A stretch of 15,437 nucleotides of DNA, taken from contig JAJDCE010000130.1 of the NCBI GenBank assembly GCA_029260985.1, forward strand, positions 1 to 15,437. The letters are read 5' to 3'. This DNA comes from Patescibacteria group bacterium. GTDB taxonomy: Bacteria > Patescibacteriota > Gracilibacteria > UM-FILTER-43-11. The position numbers were made by a program, and so were the translations under genes. Position 1 is the first letter of the stretch. Every line of letters starts with the position of its first letter. The notes beneath the pieces are model-generated. The model saw only the letters and a list, made by a program, of their open reading frames with translations, had not been told where the DNA came from and did not search any database. Positions 5,960-12,821 of this stretch are shown here, piece after piece.

Positions 5960-8053
5960 ATGGACTTGAAGACCTCTCTCGACATAGCGCTTTCGACTAA
6001 GCCTGAATACATTCTGGCCCTCAAAGATATGGGAATTTTTACGGTTGAGGATTTACTTCTCTATTTTCCGCGAACATACGAAGATTTATCGGATTCGAAA
6101 ACACTCTTGCAGGTCAAAACGGGAGAAAAGGTGAGTATGCAGGGGCGACTTTTTGGGATGAGATCTATTCCAACTAAAAACAGAAAGCTGAATCTGATTA
6201 AGGCTATGTTTTATGATTTGCATGGTAATAGCGCGGAGGTTGTCTGGTTCAATCAGCCCTTTGTAAAGCGGACAGTTCCTATGAAGACAGATGTTATTGT
6301 TTCTGGGAAAATGCAATTTGCTTATGGCAAATACACCATTCAAAGCCCGGTGGTGGAACTGGCTTCGAAACAGCAGATTCATACGGTGGGTATGGTGCCG
6401 GTTTATCCTCAGCATGAAGTCATTACGTCAAAATGGCTGAGGGATAAAGTTAATTCACTTCTTTATTTAACAAAAGGATTTGAAGAGATTTTGCCTGAAG
6501 ATATTCTTGATGAAGAAAAGCTGATGGATAAATCAGAGGCGATTCGGGAAATTCACTTTCCGACGTCTCAAAAAAAACTCGGTATGGCGCGAGATCGCTT
6601 GGCTTATGAGGAGCTCTTTTTGCTCCAGCTCACAGCGGTTCAACGTAAGCAGGAATGGCGACAGAGCAGGGATAAAGACAGCTTTATTAAAGAGGTGAAA
6701 ATGGATGTAGGGTTTGTGAAGAACTTCTTTTCAACCCTTCCCTTTACTCCAACAGGTGCTCAAAAAGTAGCGATTTTTGAGATTTTATCTGATTTTGAAA
6801 AGCCTTATCCTATGATTCGGCTTTTGGAGGGGGATGTGGGAAGTGGAAAAACAGTGGTGGCAGCCATTGCTCTTTTGAATGCAGTTCTGCATGGTTATCA
6901 GGCGGCGATAATGGCGCCCACGGAGGTGTTGGCCCGTCAGCATATGAGTTCGATCTGTAAGTTTATTGAGGTTTACGAAGCTAAATTTCCCGGAAAAAAC
7001 CCCATCAATATTCAGCTATTGGTTGGTTCACTCAAAACTAAGGAAAAAAAGCAGGTTCAGGATGCTATTGGGAATGGGCAAGTTGATATTGTTATTGGCA
7101 CTCATGCTCTTATACAGGAATCGGTGAAATTTCCGCGCCTTGGCTTTGTGGTTGTGGATGAGCAGCATCGTTTTGGGGTGAGGCAACGGGAGCGGTTGAT
7201 GAGACAGGGGAGTCCGCATGTATTGAATATGACAGCGACTCCGATTCCACGAACGTTGGCGATGGTGGCGTATGGAGATCATGATCTATCGGTTCTCAAT
7301 GAAATGCCTCCTGGGCGACAGCCAATTATTACTAAGGTGGCACCTCCGGAACATCGGGAGCAAGTGAATCTTTTTATTGCAGATCGTATTGGAAAAGGGC
7401 AACAGGTTTATGTGATTTGCCCATTGATCGAGCCGTCCTCAGCGGCGCGGCCAGGTGATGCTGAAAAGCTAGAAGTTAAGTCAGTGAAAGCTGAATATGA
7501 ACGGCTTCATACTGTTTTTCCTCAATTTAAGATAGGACTGATGCATGGGAAGCTGAAATCGGAAGAAAAGGAAGCAGTAATGACTCAATTTAAAAGTAAG
7601 GAAATTGATGTTCTCGTTTCTACTTCGGTGATTGAGGTGGGTGTGGATGTACCCAATGCGACGATTATGCTTATTGAAGGGGCGGAGCGGTTTGGCCTTT
7701 CTCAGCTCCATCAGTTCAGGGGGCGGGTGGGAAGAGGTGAGGTTCAATCATATTGTTTCCTCTGTACTAGTCCGGATGCGGAAGGCTCTTACACTCGTTT
7801 AAAGGCGATGGTGGATTATACCGATGGTTTCAAATTGGCTGAAATTGATTTAAAACTTCGAGGACCAGGAGAGGTGTATGGGGTGAGGCAGTCTGGTATT
7901 CCGGATTTGAAGATCGCTACTCTCACTAACGGGGTGTTGGTGGTGCGAGTGCGGAAAGCGGCGGAGCATATGATTGAGAAAAAAGGTCTCGATAAATTCC
8001 CGAAGCTGAGGAATATGATGGTGAAATTGAAGCAAAAACTGGATAAAGCTTAA
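5960..8053 (+). CDS. recG: ATP-dependent DNA helicase RecG
   Basis: RecG is a superfamily 2 helicase that remodels stalled replication forks and branched recombination intermediates. The 697-residue protein has the usual length and order: an N-terminal wedge/OB region (about 1-240, with GIFTVEDLLLYFPRTYED), then the helicase core. Visible motifs are Walker A GDVGSGKT (291-298), motif Ia PTEVLARQH (320-328), the DExH box as DEQH (400-403), motif III TATPIPRT (425-432), and the RecG/Mfd-type QFRGRVGRG in the second helicase domain. The start fits the family N-terminus and lies about 16 bases after the predicted transcript start, without a Shine-Dalgarno site. It is transcribed away from the orphan operon, and no hairpin terminator is seen directly after the TAA stop. 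Confidence 0.98.
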   Translation: MDLKTSLDIALSTKPEYILALKDMGIFTVEDLLLYFPRTYEDLSDSKTLLQVKTGEKVSMQGRLFGMRSIPTKNRKLNLIKAMFYDLHGNSAEVVWFNQPFVKRTVPMKTDVIVSGKMQFAYGKYTIQSPVVELASKQQIHTVGMVPVYPQHEVITSKWLRDKVNSLLYLTKGFEEILPEDILDEEKLMDKSEAIREIHFPTSQKKLGMARDRLAYEELFLLQLTAVQRKQEWRQSRDKDSFIKEVKMDVGFVKNFFSTLPFTPTGAQKVAIFEILSDFEKPYPMIRLLEGDVGSGKTVVAAIALLNAVLHGYQAAIMAPTEVLARQHMSSICKFIEVYEAKFPGKNPINIQLLVGSLKTKEKKQVQDAIGNGQVDIVIGTHALIQESVKFPRLGFVVVDEQHRFGVRQRERLMRQGSPHVLNMTATPIPRTLAMVAYGDHDLSVLNEMPPGRQPIITKVAPPEHREQVNLFIADRIGKGQQVYVICPLIEPSSAARPGDAEKLEVKSVKAEYERLHTVFPQFKIGLMHGKLKSEEKEAVMTQFKSKEIDVLVSTSVIEVGVDVPNATIMLIEGAERFGLSQLHQFRGRVGRGEVQSYCFLCTSPDAEGSYTRLKAMVDYTDGFKLAEIDLKLRGPGEVYGVRQSGIPDLKIATLTNGVLVVRVRKAAEHMIEKKGLDKFPKLRNMMVKLKQKLDKA

Positions 8054-8071
8054 GTCTTATTGTTCTATTTA

Positions 8072-8087
8072 GCTATTTTTCTATTGC
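8072..8087. repeat. 16-bp intergenic repeat, copy 2
   Basis: An exact second copy of GCTATTTTTCTATTGC (first at 5385-5400), within a CTATT-rich stretch (8061-8095) directly after recG. The rest of 8054-8163 shows no gene or terminator that I can support. Confidence 0.65.
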
Positions 8088-8163
8088 CCTATTGTGCATT
8101 TTCTTTTTAGAGTACAAAATTTATACAACAAAACAATTCTTAGAGTGCTTCAACCTATAAAAC

Positions 8164-8192
8164 TTGATAAAAAAATAGGGCTTACGTATAAT
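8164..8192 (+). promoter_or_regulatory. Near-consensus promoter of the candidate structured RNA
   Basis: TTGATA (8164-8169), a 17-base spacer, and a perfect TATAAT (8187-8192). The predicted start is near 8199. No convincing coding gene follows on this strand before the terminator at 8681-8709. Confidence 0.78.
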
Positions 8193-8198
8193 GACATG

Positions 8199-8709
8199 AT
8201 TTGCCTAGCGCAAACAACACCTTCCAATTCATTCGCGGCCCACTATTTGGCCGGTCAGAATAATAAGGAAGACCCCGTTGATCTTTTACCTTTCGCACCT
8301 ACTGCCTTTCTCCCGAACCGTATAGCTTTGATATCTTTGATATCACATAAAGCATCACGGTGTAGAGGCCTGGCGGTTACAGTGAAGCCTGGGGTTGAGT
8401 CATTCACCCATCCTTGGATGGCTCTATTCTGGGCTTTGCGATGTAGCTCCTCACGACTAGTGTGAGCTCAACAAACCTTACGGTCTGTTGTCTAAAACAA
8501 ACATAAAAATTTCTTTTCAGATAACGCATAGACTGCGTCTTGGATGGACGAAAACAAAAACCAAAGTACAGCTTAGAACTTATTTCAGATTAGTCACCTG
8601 GATAAGTTTGATTTCGACCGTTTCCTAGGCACGTTGTAAATGTGCCTCAAACGATTCGGACCCTCGAGGTCAAACAAAAGATCCTGATTCAATTGATTCG
8701 GGATTTTTT
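8199..8709 (+). ncRNA. Candidate structured non-coding RNA of about 500 nt, family not identified
   Basis: This interval is bounded by a near-consensus promoter and a hairpin plus T-run, and is full of nested pairing. Examples: TTTGC/GCAAA at the 5' end (8200-8214); CTTCC/GGAAG enclosing GGCC/GGCC near 8221-8271; AAGCC (8385-8389) with GGCTT (8432-8436), enclosing CCATCC/GGATGG (8408-8421); CTCAC/GTGAG (8450-8466); CAACAAACC with GGTCTGTTG (8469-8490, one mismatch); AGGCAC/GTGCCT (8627-8647) inside a 12-pair helix 8606-8617 with 8664-8675 that tolerates G-U pairs. I looked for the tmRNA tag and acceptor end, the RNase P GAGGAAAGTCC core, the SRP loop, 6S, group I/II intron cores and common riboswitch cores, and found none. 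A 123-residue reading frame over 8094-8465 lacks protein-like features and begins before the promoter. Confidence 0.6.
8681..8709 (+). terminator. Rho-independent terminator of the candidate RNA, probably also used from the other side
   Basis: ATCCTGATTC-AATT-GATTCGGGAT (8681-8704) forms a 10-pair stem with one mismatch and one G-T pair, followed by a T-run at 8705-8709. On the minus strand the same hairpin is followed by CTTTTGTTTG, so it may also end the pyrE-msrAB transcript. Its right arm can instead pair with 8735-8744 (see findings). Confidence 0.7.
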
Positions 8710-8751
8710 GTTTTATAAACAATAAAACAACTGAATCCTGAATCCCAGTGA

Positions 8752-9780
8752 TTATTCGAACAATTTAAGATAGTCTGCATATCCTTCCTTTTTCATATCC
8801 TTTTTCGGAATAAATTTGAGTGAAGCAGAATTAATACAATATCTTGGCTTTCCGTCAGGCCTATCGTTGAATACATGACCAAGATGCGAGTCAGCTTTTA
8901 CGCTCCTGATTTCAGTTCTTCCCAATGGTCCACTTTCTTGCTCTTCAACAACTTTATCAATCGGCTGGGTAAAACTGGGCCATCCGGTTCCAGAATCGAA
9001 TTTGTGGGTGGAGCTGAAAAGGGGCTCTCCAGATACAATATCAACGTAAATTCCCTCGTCTTTATGATCCCAGTATTCATTCTGAAAAGGGGGTTCAGTG
9101 CCCTCTTCCTGAGTCACTTTATATTGAAGAGGCGTGAGTTTGCTCAGGTCTTCCTCCTTTTCTTTTTCATTGCCCCATAATTCATTCAATCGCTCCTTTC
9201 TTCCAGAGCCAGATTCATACCGTTCGTATTGTTCTGCCTTTTTCTTGTAATAATCCTGATGGTACGTTTCAGCCGGGTAGAATTTTTCTAATTTTAAAAT
9301 TTTGGTGGCAATGGGTTTATTTAATTTTCCAGAATTGGCCAGCTTTTCTTTTGAAGCTTCCGCGAGCTTTTTTTGCTCATTATCGTGATAAAAAATAGCG
9401 GTTAAGTACTGTGGGCCTTTATCTATGAATTGACCGATATTATCGGTGGGGTCGACGGAGATCCAGAAACGATCGAGGAGCTTTTGATAATCAGTTACCG
9501 CTGGGTCGTATTTAACTTCAATAGCTTCGTAGTGCCCTGTGGTTCCAGTGGTGACTTGTTCGTAGGTTGGATTTTCCATATGTCCGCCTGTATAACCGGA
9601 CTCAACTGATGTGACGCCTTCTAATGACTCAAAGGCGGCTTCCATGCACCAAAAACACCCACCTGCAAAGGTGGCGGTTTTTAAATTGGCGCTATCTGCA
9701 TTTGGCTTAATGTCAATTTTGGTCATGTTGCAGCTAGTTAGTAAAAAAGCGGCTGCTAAAGTGAGAACTAATTTCTTCAT
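8752..9780 (-). CDS. msrAB: Bifunctional peptide methionine sulfoxide reductase MsrA-MsrB, lipoprotein
   Basis: The enzyme reduces both S- and R-methionine sulfoxide in proteins. The 342-residue product begins with a Lys-Lys start, a hydrophobic stretch and the lipobox LLTSC (Cys17), so it is probably anchored to the outer face of the membrane. The MsrA domain (about 35-190) carries GGCFWCME with catalytic Cys42 and a nearby Cys45. The MsrB domain (about 210-330) has KFDSGTGWPSF, HLGHVF and RYCINSASLKF with catalytic Cys315. The paired CxxC zinc ligands of many MsrB proteins are absent, as in the zinc-free subgroup. The gene starts on the last base of the pyrE stop (TAATG), implying translational coupling to a pyrimidine enzyme. 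Reductant supply is not visible in the window. Confidence 0.97.
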   Translation of the reverse strand: MKKLVLTLAAAFLLTSCNMTKIDIKPNADSANLKTATFAGGCFWCMEAAFESLEGVTSVESGYTGGHMENPTYEQVTTGTTGHYEAIEVKYDPAVTDYQKLLDRFWISVDPTDNIGQFIDKGPQYLTAIFYHDNEQKKLAEASKEKLANSGKLNKPIATKILKLEKFYPAETYHQDYYKKKAEQYERYESGSGRKERLNELWGNEKEKEEDLSKLTPLQYKVTQEEGTEPPFQNEYWDHKDEGIYVDIVSGEPLFSSTHKFDSGTGWPSFTQPIDKVVEEQESGPLGRTEIRSVKADSHLGHVFNDRPDGKPRYCINSASLKFIPKKDMKKEGYADYLKLFE

Positions 9781-10379
9781 TATTTAACTTTAGTTTCATC
9801 TATAAATTTTTTAGCCCGATTGTAATCATCTTCTGAGATCTTTTTCTCTTCTTTTAAAATATCCAGTAGTTCATTGATGCCGATTACGCTGTGGAGATTG
9901 AAGCCTTTTTCTTTTAAGACATCAGCTCCACCCTGTTCACGGTCGACGAGGACAATGAAGTCTTTAATCTTTAATCCAGAAGCTTCAAAGGGTTCTACAG
10001 TTTCGAACTTACTTCCACCAGTCGTGATCAAGTCATCGATAATGAGAGCGGTTTGACCTTCTTCAAAAACGCCTTCGAGTTTCTTTTTAGTTCCATAATC
10101 TTTCACTTCTTTACGGGCATAAACCATGGGCCAGTTTTTTTCGAGTGAGATCGCAGTAGCAATCGGTAATGCGGTGTAGGGGATTCCAGCAATGACATCA
10201 AATTCTAAACCCTCTGTTAGTTCGATCATAGCAGAACTGATCATCTTAAGAACATCCGGATATGAAATCAGAAGTCTAAGATCTATGTAAATAGGGGATT
10301 TGAGGCCGGATTTTAGGGTGAATTCACCAAATTTAATAGCACCGATTCGATGCAGAGCTAGGGCAATATCTTTTTTCAT
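9780..10379 (-). CDS. pyrE: Orotate phosphoribosyltransferase
   Basis: The enzyme joins orotate to PRPP to give orotidine monophosphate, the fifth step of de novo pyrimidine synthesis, in the cytoplasm. The 199-residue length is normal. Family features seen: FGEFTLKSGLKSPIYID near the N-terminus, the catalytic loop RKEVKDYGTKKKLEG (89-103), and the PRPP-binding motif ALIIDDLITTGGS (111-123). It is the first gene of a two-gene unit with msrAB (TAATG overlap). A possible -10 (TACAAT, 10412-10407) lies 28 bases before the ATG, but no good -35 is seen and there is no Shine-Dalgarno site. It supplies the step after PyrD/PyrK, encoded at 12022-13780. Confidence 0.98.
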   Translation of the reverse strand: MKKDIALALHRIGAIKFGEFTLKSGLKSPIYIDLRLLISYPDVLKMISSAMIELTEGLEFDVIAGIPYTALPIATAISLEKNWPMVYARKEVKDYGTKKKLEGVFEEGQTALIIDDLITTGGSKFETVEPFEASGLKIKDFIVLVDREQGGADVLKEKGFNLHSVIGINELLDILKEEKKISEDDYNRAKKFIDETKVK

Positions 10380-10429
10380 AGTAAGTGCAGTTAATTATCT
10401 GTAAGGATTGTATCAGTTTTTGATATGAT

Positions 10430-10458
10430 TTGCATGGATGAAAACAACCATGTAAAAT
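10430..10458 (+). promoter_or_regulatory. Promoter of tRNA-Trp
   Basis: TTGCAT (10430-10435), a 17-base spacer, and TAAAAT (10453-10458). The predicted start near 10465 is 16 bases before the tRNA. Confidence 0.65.
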
Positions 10459-10480
10459 TGTTGCGTTCATTCTCTGAAAA

Positions 10481-10554
10481 AGGCCCATGGTGTAATGGTA
10501 GCACAACGGTCTCCAAAACCGTTTGTCCGGGTTCAAGTCCTGGTGGGCCTGCCA
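10481..10554 (+). tRNA. tRNA-Trp, anticodon CCA, with encoded 3' CCA
   Basis: A full cloverleaf can be drawn: acceptor AGGCCCA/TGGGCCT (7 pairs), D arm GTGT/GCAC around AATGGTA, anticodon stem ACGGT/ACCGT with loop CTCCAAA (anticodon CCA), a four-base variable loop, and T arm CCGGG/CCTGG with loop TTCAAGT. The discriminator base is G, as expected for bacterial tRNA-Trp, and the terminal CCA (10552-10554) is encoded. The anticodon reads UGG only, so it gives no sign of UGA reassigned to Trp. Confidence 0.97.
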
Positions 10555-10557
10555 CTC

Positions 10558-11298
10558 CTACAGTAAAATGAACATGATTCCAATACCTGCTAAGAAACTG
10601 ATCAGTTGAAAGAGGGATTTTTTTGGTTTCACTTCTTTGTGGAGTTCTGGGATCAAGTCAGCATTGGCAATATAGAGGAAGCCACCAATCGTAACAGGGA
10701 TGGCGTACTGGGTGACGGTTTCTGCTCCGAGGCCAGAAAAAAGAACGAGGAGGGCGCCGAGGGCTGAGGTGAGAGAGATCAGGAAGTTGAAGAGCATGGC
10801 TTTTTTTACTTTCATCCCTGCGTGGAGTAAAACACCAAAGTCTCCCATTTCCTGTGGGATTTCATGTAATGCCACAGCGATGGTGGTGGCAATGCCAACT
10901 GGAATACTTAGCATATAGCTGCCGGCAATCAGAATACCATCTATTAGGTTGTGAATTCCGTCACCTACCAGATTCATGGTGGCTAGTGGGTGATGATGGT
11001 CTTTGGTGGCTGACATATGACAATGTCTCCAGTGGAGAATTTTTTCGAGTACGAAGAAGCCAGCGATGCCCGCCAGAATAAGCATTGAAGATGTTAGTGT
11101 TAATCCATGTTCTTCGGCAAGTTCCGGTAGTAAATGAAGAAAAACATCACCGAGCATTGCCCCAGCAGCAAAGGAAACGAAAAACAGGAGAAATTTCTTT
11201 AGATAGCTTTGTTTTACAGCGATCACAAGTATTCCTGCAAATGAAAGCAGGCTGATGATAAGAACGCTGATTAGGGTATAGATCCAAATGGGTGTCAT
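10558..11298 (-). CDS. ZIP-family divalent metal transporter
   Basis: The 246-residue integral membrane protein has about eight hydrophobic segments. The two metal-site helices of the ZIP family are clear: HNLIDG (116-121) in TM4 and HEIPQE (145-150) in TM5, the latter followed by GDFGVLLHAG. A His-rich loop between TM3 and TM4 (RHCHMSATKDHHH, about 91-103) fits metal capture. It would import zinc or another divalent metal; the exact metal cannot be read from sequence. The gene starts 10 bases after the Fur-family regulator and is surely co-transcribed with it, so metal-dependent repression is likely. The TAG stop is only three bases from the 3' end of the convergent tRNA-Trp, leaving no room for a terminator between them. 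Confidence 0.93.
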   Translation of the reverse strand: MTPIWIYTLISVLIISLLSFAGILVIAVKQSYLKKFLLFFVSFAAGAMLGDVFLHLLPELAEEHGLTLTSSMLILAGIAGFFVLEKILHWRHCHMSATKDHHHPLATMNLVGDGIHNLIDGILIAGSYMLSIPVGIATTIAVALHEIPQEMGDFGVLLHAGMKVKKAMLFNFLISLTSALGALLVLFSGLGAETVTQYAIPVTIGGFLYIANADLIPELHKEVKPKKSLFQLISFLAGIGIMFILL

Positions 11299-11308
11299 AA
11301 TAGATATT

Positions 11309-11728
11309 TTAGTTGGTACATTTTTTGCATGTGCCCTTAAAATTGAAATGATGGCTTTTGACTGAGAATCCTTTTAGTTGGTTTGAAATTTCAGTAACAA
11401 TTTTGTTGCAGGATTTGACTGGAATGTCAGCGATCATGCCACAATCCTGGCATTCGAAATGGTGATGATGATTGGTTTTTTTCCAGCAATATCTTTTTTT
11501 GTTGTCGCTAAAAAGGCTTTCTTCAATAAAATTTAATGCTGATAGTCTTTTTATTTGTCTGTAAATTGAGGTTGGATTTGGGAAGAAATCCTCCCTGTTT
11601 AGCTTTTGAGTAATTTCCTTTTGAGTTAGAGGTTTTTTTACTTTGTATAAAAGTGTGGTTAATTCCTTCACTAAGTGAGTGAAGTAGACTCCTTTTTGCT
11701 CCAGTAATTTCTTGAGCTCTCTGTTCAT
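11309..11728 (-). CDS. Fur-family metal-responsive repressor, probably Zur-like
   Basis: The 139-residue size and layout are typical of Fur proteins. A winged helix occupies about 30-82, with the recognition-helix segment PTSIYRQIKRL, followed by the dimerisation/metal domain with HHHHFEC (87-93), Cys93/Cys96 and Cys134/Cys137 (CQDC, CKKC) forming the structural zinc site, and His126/His127 as further ligands. Fur, Zur and PerR cannot be told apart for certain, but co-transcription with a ZIP transporter favours Zur. A 21-bp perfect-arm palindrome (11774-11794) covers the -35 of its promoter, as expected for autoregulation. No Shine-Dalgarno site is present. Stop is TAA. Confidence 0.93.
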   Translation of the reverse strand: MNRELKKLLEQKGVYFTHLVKELTTLLYKVKKPLTQKEITQKLNREDFFPNPTSIYRQIKRLSALNFIEESLFSDNKKRYCWKKTNHHHHFECQDCGMIADIPVKSCNKIVTEISNQLKGFSVKSHHFNFKGTCKKCTN

Positions 11729-11763
11729 AACATGTCTGATTTAGCGATCTCAATTCTATTGAT

Positions 11764-11792
11764 ATGTTAGTTAATTTGCAATTTTATTGCAA
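11764..11792 (-). promoter_or_regulatory. Promoter of the Fur/ZIP operon
   Basis: On the minus strand, TTGCAA (11792-11787), a 17-base spacer, and TAACAT (11769-11764), each matching consensus at about four of six bases. The predicted start is near 11757, with a leader of about 29 bases. The -35 and half the spacer lie inside the palindrome. Confidence 0.55.
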
Positions 11793-11794
11793 AT
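11774..11794. promoter_or_regulatory. Palindromic operator, probable Fur/Zur box
   Basis: ATTTGCAAT-TTT-ATTGCAAAT: perfect 9-base arms around a 3-base centre, the size and symmetry of known Fur/Zur boxes. Further TGCAAAT-like half-sites follow at 11794-11812. It overlaps the promoter of the adjacent Fur-family gene. Confidence 0.72.
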
Positions 11795-11837
11795 GCAAAA
11801 TTTATGCAAATTTAAACTTCAAGTAAATAATACTTTT

Positions 11838-11879
11838 AAAAAACCTCAATCCTTGCCTAGGCAGAACTGAAGGTTTTTT
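11838..11879 (-). terminator. Strong terminator after the pyrD-pyrK-peptide operon
   Basis: AAAAAACCT (11838-11846) and AGGTTTTTT (11871-11879) pair, with an inner GCCTAGGC palindrome (11855-11862). It is A/T-flanked on both sides and so could work in both directions. It separates the pyrimidine operon from the Fur/ZIP operon. Confidence 0.8.
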
Positions 11880-11898
11880 AATGAGGTCTGAGAAAAGG

Positions 11899-11991
11899 TT
11901 AGCCGCATCCGCAGCCACCCTTTTCACCATCATCGAAATATCCGCAGTCGCAGTTTCCACCGCAGCCACCTTTTTTTTCATCATCAAACAT
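11899..11991 (-). CDS. Cys/Gly-rich 30-residue peptide
   Basis: A 31-codon frame (ATG 11991, TAA 11899) encodes an acidic, Cys/Gly-rich peptide that begins MFDDEKKGGCGGNCDCG and ends GEKGGCGCG. It reads as a tandem duplication: FDD-x-KKGGCG-x2-C-x-CG followed by FDDG-EKGGCGCG. Five Cys residues in 30 suggest metal or Fe-S/thiol chemistry. It lies 30 bases after pyrK and just before a strong terminator, in the same transcript. PyrK needs a [2Fe-2S] cluster and a Fur/ZIP operon lies beyond the terminator, so a metal-related role is attractive but unproven. No Shine-Dalgarno site is seen, but that is normal in this window. A longer frame over the same DNA (11802-11987) runs through the terminator and is not credible. 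Confidence 0.65.
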   Translation of the reverse strand: MFDDEKKGGCGGNCDCGYFDDGEKGGCGCG

Positions 11992-12021
11992 AATATTTTG
12001 GGTTAGTTTTAGATAAAAACA

Positions 12022-12813
12022 TTATAGCTCAACGATCCTTCCTGAGCTAGATCTTTTGTATTTTCCAAATTCGGAATGCTGAAGGGCGATATTGCCATCA
12101 AGTACAGGGCCATCTTTGCAGGCTCTAAAACCTGTTCCGTCGATGCAACATTGACCGCAGATTCCAAAACCGCATTTCATGTAACGTTCCAAGCTCACTT
12201 GGCAATCAACATTAGCTTCTTTAGCCATTTGAGCCACTTTCACCATCATGGGTTCCGGGCCACAGGTGTAGATGCCATCGATTTTATGTGTTTTTAGATT
12301 TTCTTCAACGATGTTGGTGCAGTAACCTTTGCATCCTTTACTTCCATCGTCGGTTGCCACATGTAAATCACAACCCAGTGATTCAAATTCCTTTTCGTAA
12401 ATGAGCAGCTCTTCGTTTCTTGCCCCTAAAACCACTTGAACCTCTATTCCTTTTTCAACCGCTCGTTGTGCCAGGTTGAGCATGGGCGGTGTGCCGGTTC
12501 CTCCTCCTACGAGCATTATCTTTTTGTGGTCTTTAAGATCAAAAGAAGTCCCGAATGGTCCGCGAATTCCGAGTCGGTCACCCACTTTTATGTCTTTAAA
12601 CAGGGCTTCGGTACAATCTCCGACTTTTCCGATCCCTAAATGGAATTCTTCATCCGTTTTCCATCCAAAAGAGATAGGGATTTCATCAACACCTGGTACC
12701 CAAAGCATTACAAATTGGCCTGGTTTTGCCTTCATCGAACTTTTAAAAACATATGTTCTGAAAGTTTCGTTATTTTCGATGATGTTATCTACTTTGAGCG
12801 AAATAGGAGTCAT
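12022..12813 (-). CDS. pyrK: Dihydroorotate dehydrogenase electron-transfer subunit
   Basis: PyrK carries FAD and a [2Fe-2S] cluster and passes electrons from the class 1B dihydroorotate dehydrogenase to NAD+. The 263-residue product has the expected order: an FAD-binding barrel (about 1-95, with PISFGW), a nucleotide-binding domain with GGGTGTPP (103-110) and CGPEPMM (184-190), and a C-terminal cluster-binding loop with Cys214, Cys219, Cys222 and Cys232 (C-x4-C-x2-C-x9-C). It follows pyrD in the same operon, across 46 bases that hold a heptanucleotide tandem repeat. No Shine-Dalgarno site is present. The pairing with PyrD confirms the 1B class. Confidence 0.96.
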   Translation of the reverse strand: MTPISLKVDNIIENNETFRTYVFKSSMKAKPGQFVMLWVPGVDEIPISFGWKTDEEFHLGIGKVGDCTEALFKDIKVGDRLGIRGPFGTSFDLKDHKKIMLVGGGTGTPPMLNLAQRAVEKGIEVQVVLGARNEELLIYEKEFESLGCDLHVATDDGSKGCKGYCTNIVEENLKTHKIDGIYTCGPEPMMVKVAQMAKEANVDCQVSLERYMKCGFGICGQCCIDGTGFRACKDGPVLDGNIALQHSEFGKYKRSSSGRIVEL

Positions 12814-12821
12814 ATTTATTA

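Noticed and set aside
8094..8465. 123-residue open frame on the plus strand after recG
   Set aside because: Its start precedes a near-consensus promoter that lies inside it, the product has no protein-like domain or composition, and the DNA is dominated by RNA-type inverted repeats.
8199..8709. tmRNA, RNase P RNA, SRP RNA or group I/II intron
   Set aside because: No ALAA-type tag with tRNA-like ends, no GAGGAAAGTCC core, no SRP GGAA loop, and no intron core or domain V could be found by eye. A covariance-model search could overturn this.
11802..11987. 61-residue minus-strand frame
   Set aside because: It runs through a strong terminator. The +1-shifted 30-residue Cys-rich frame explains the DNA better.
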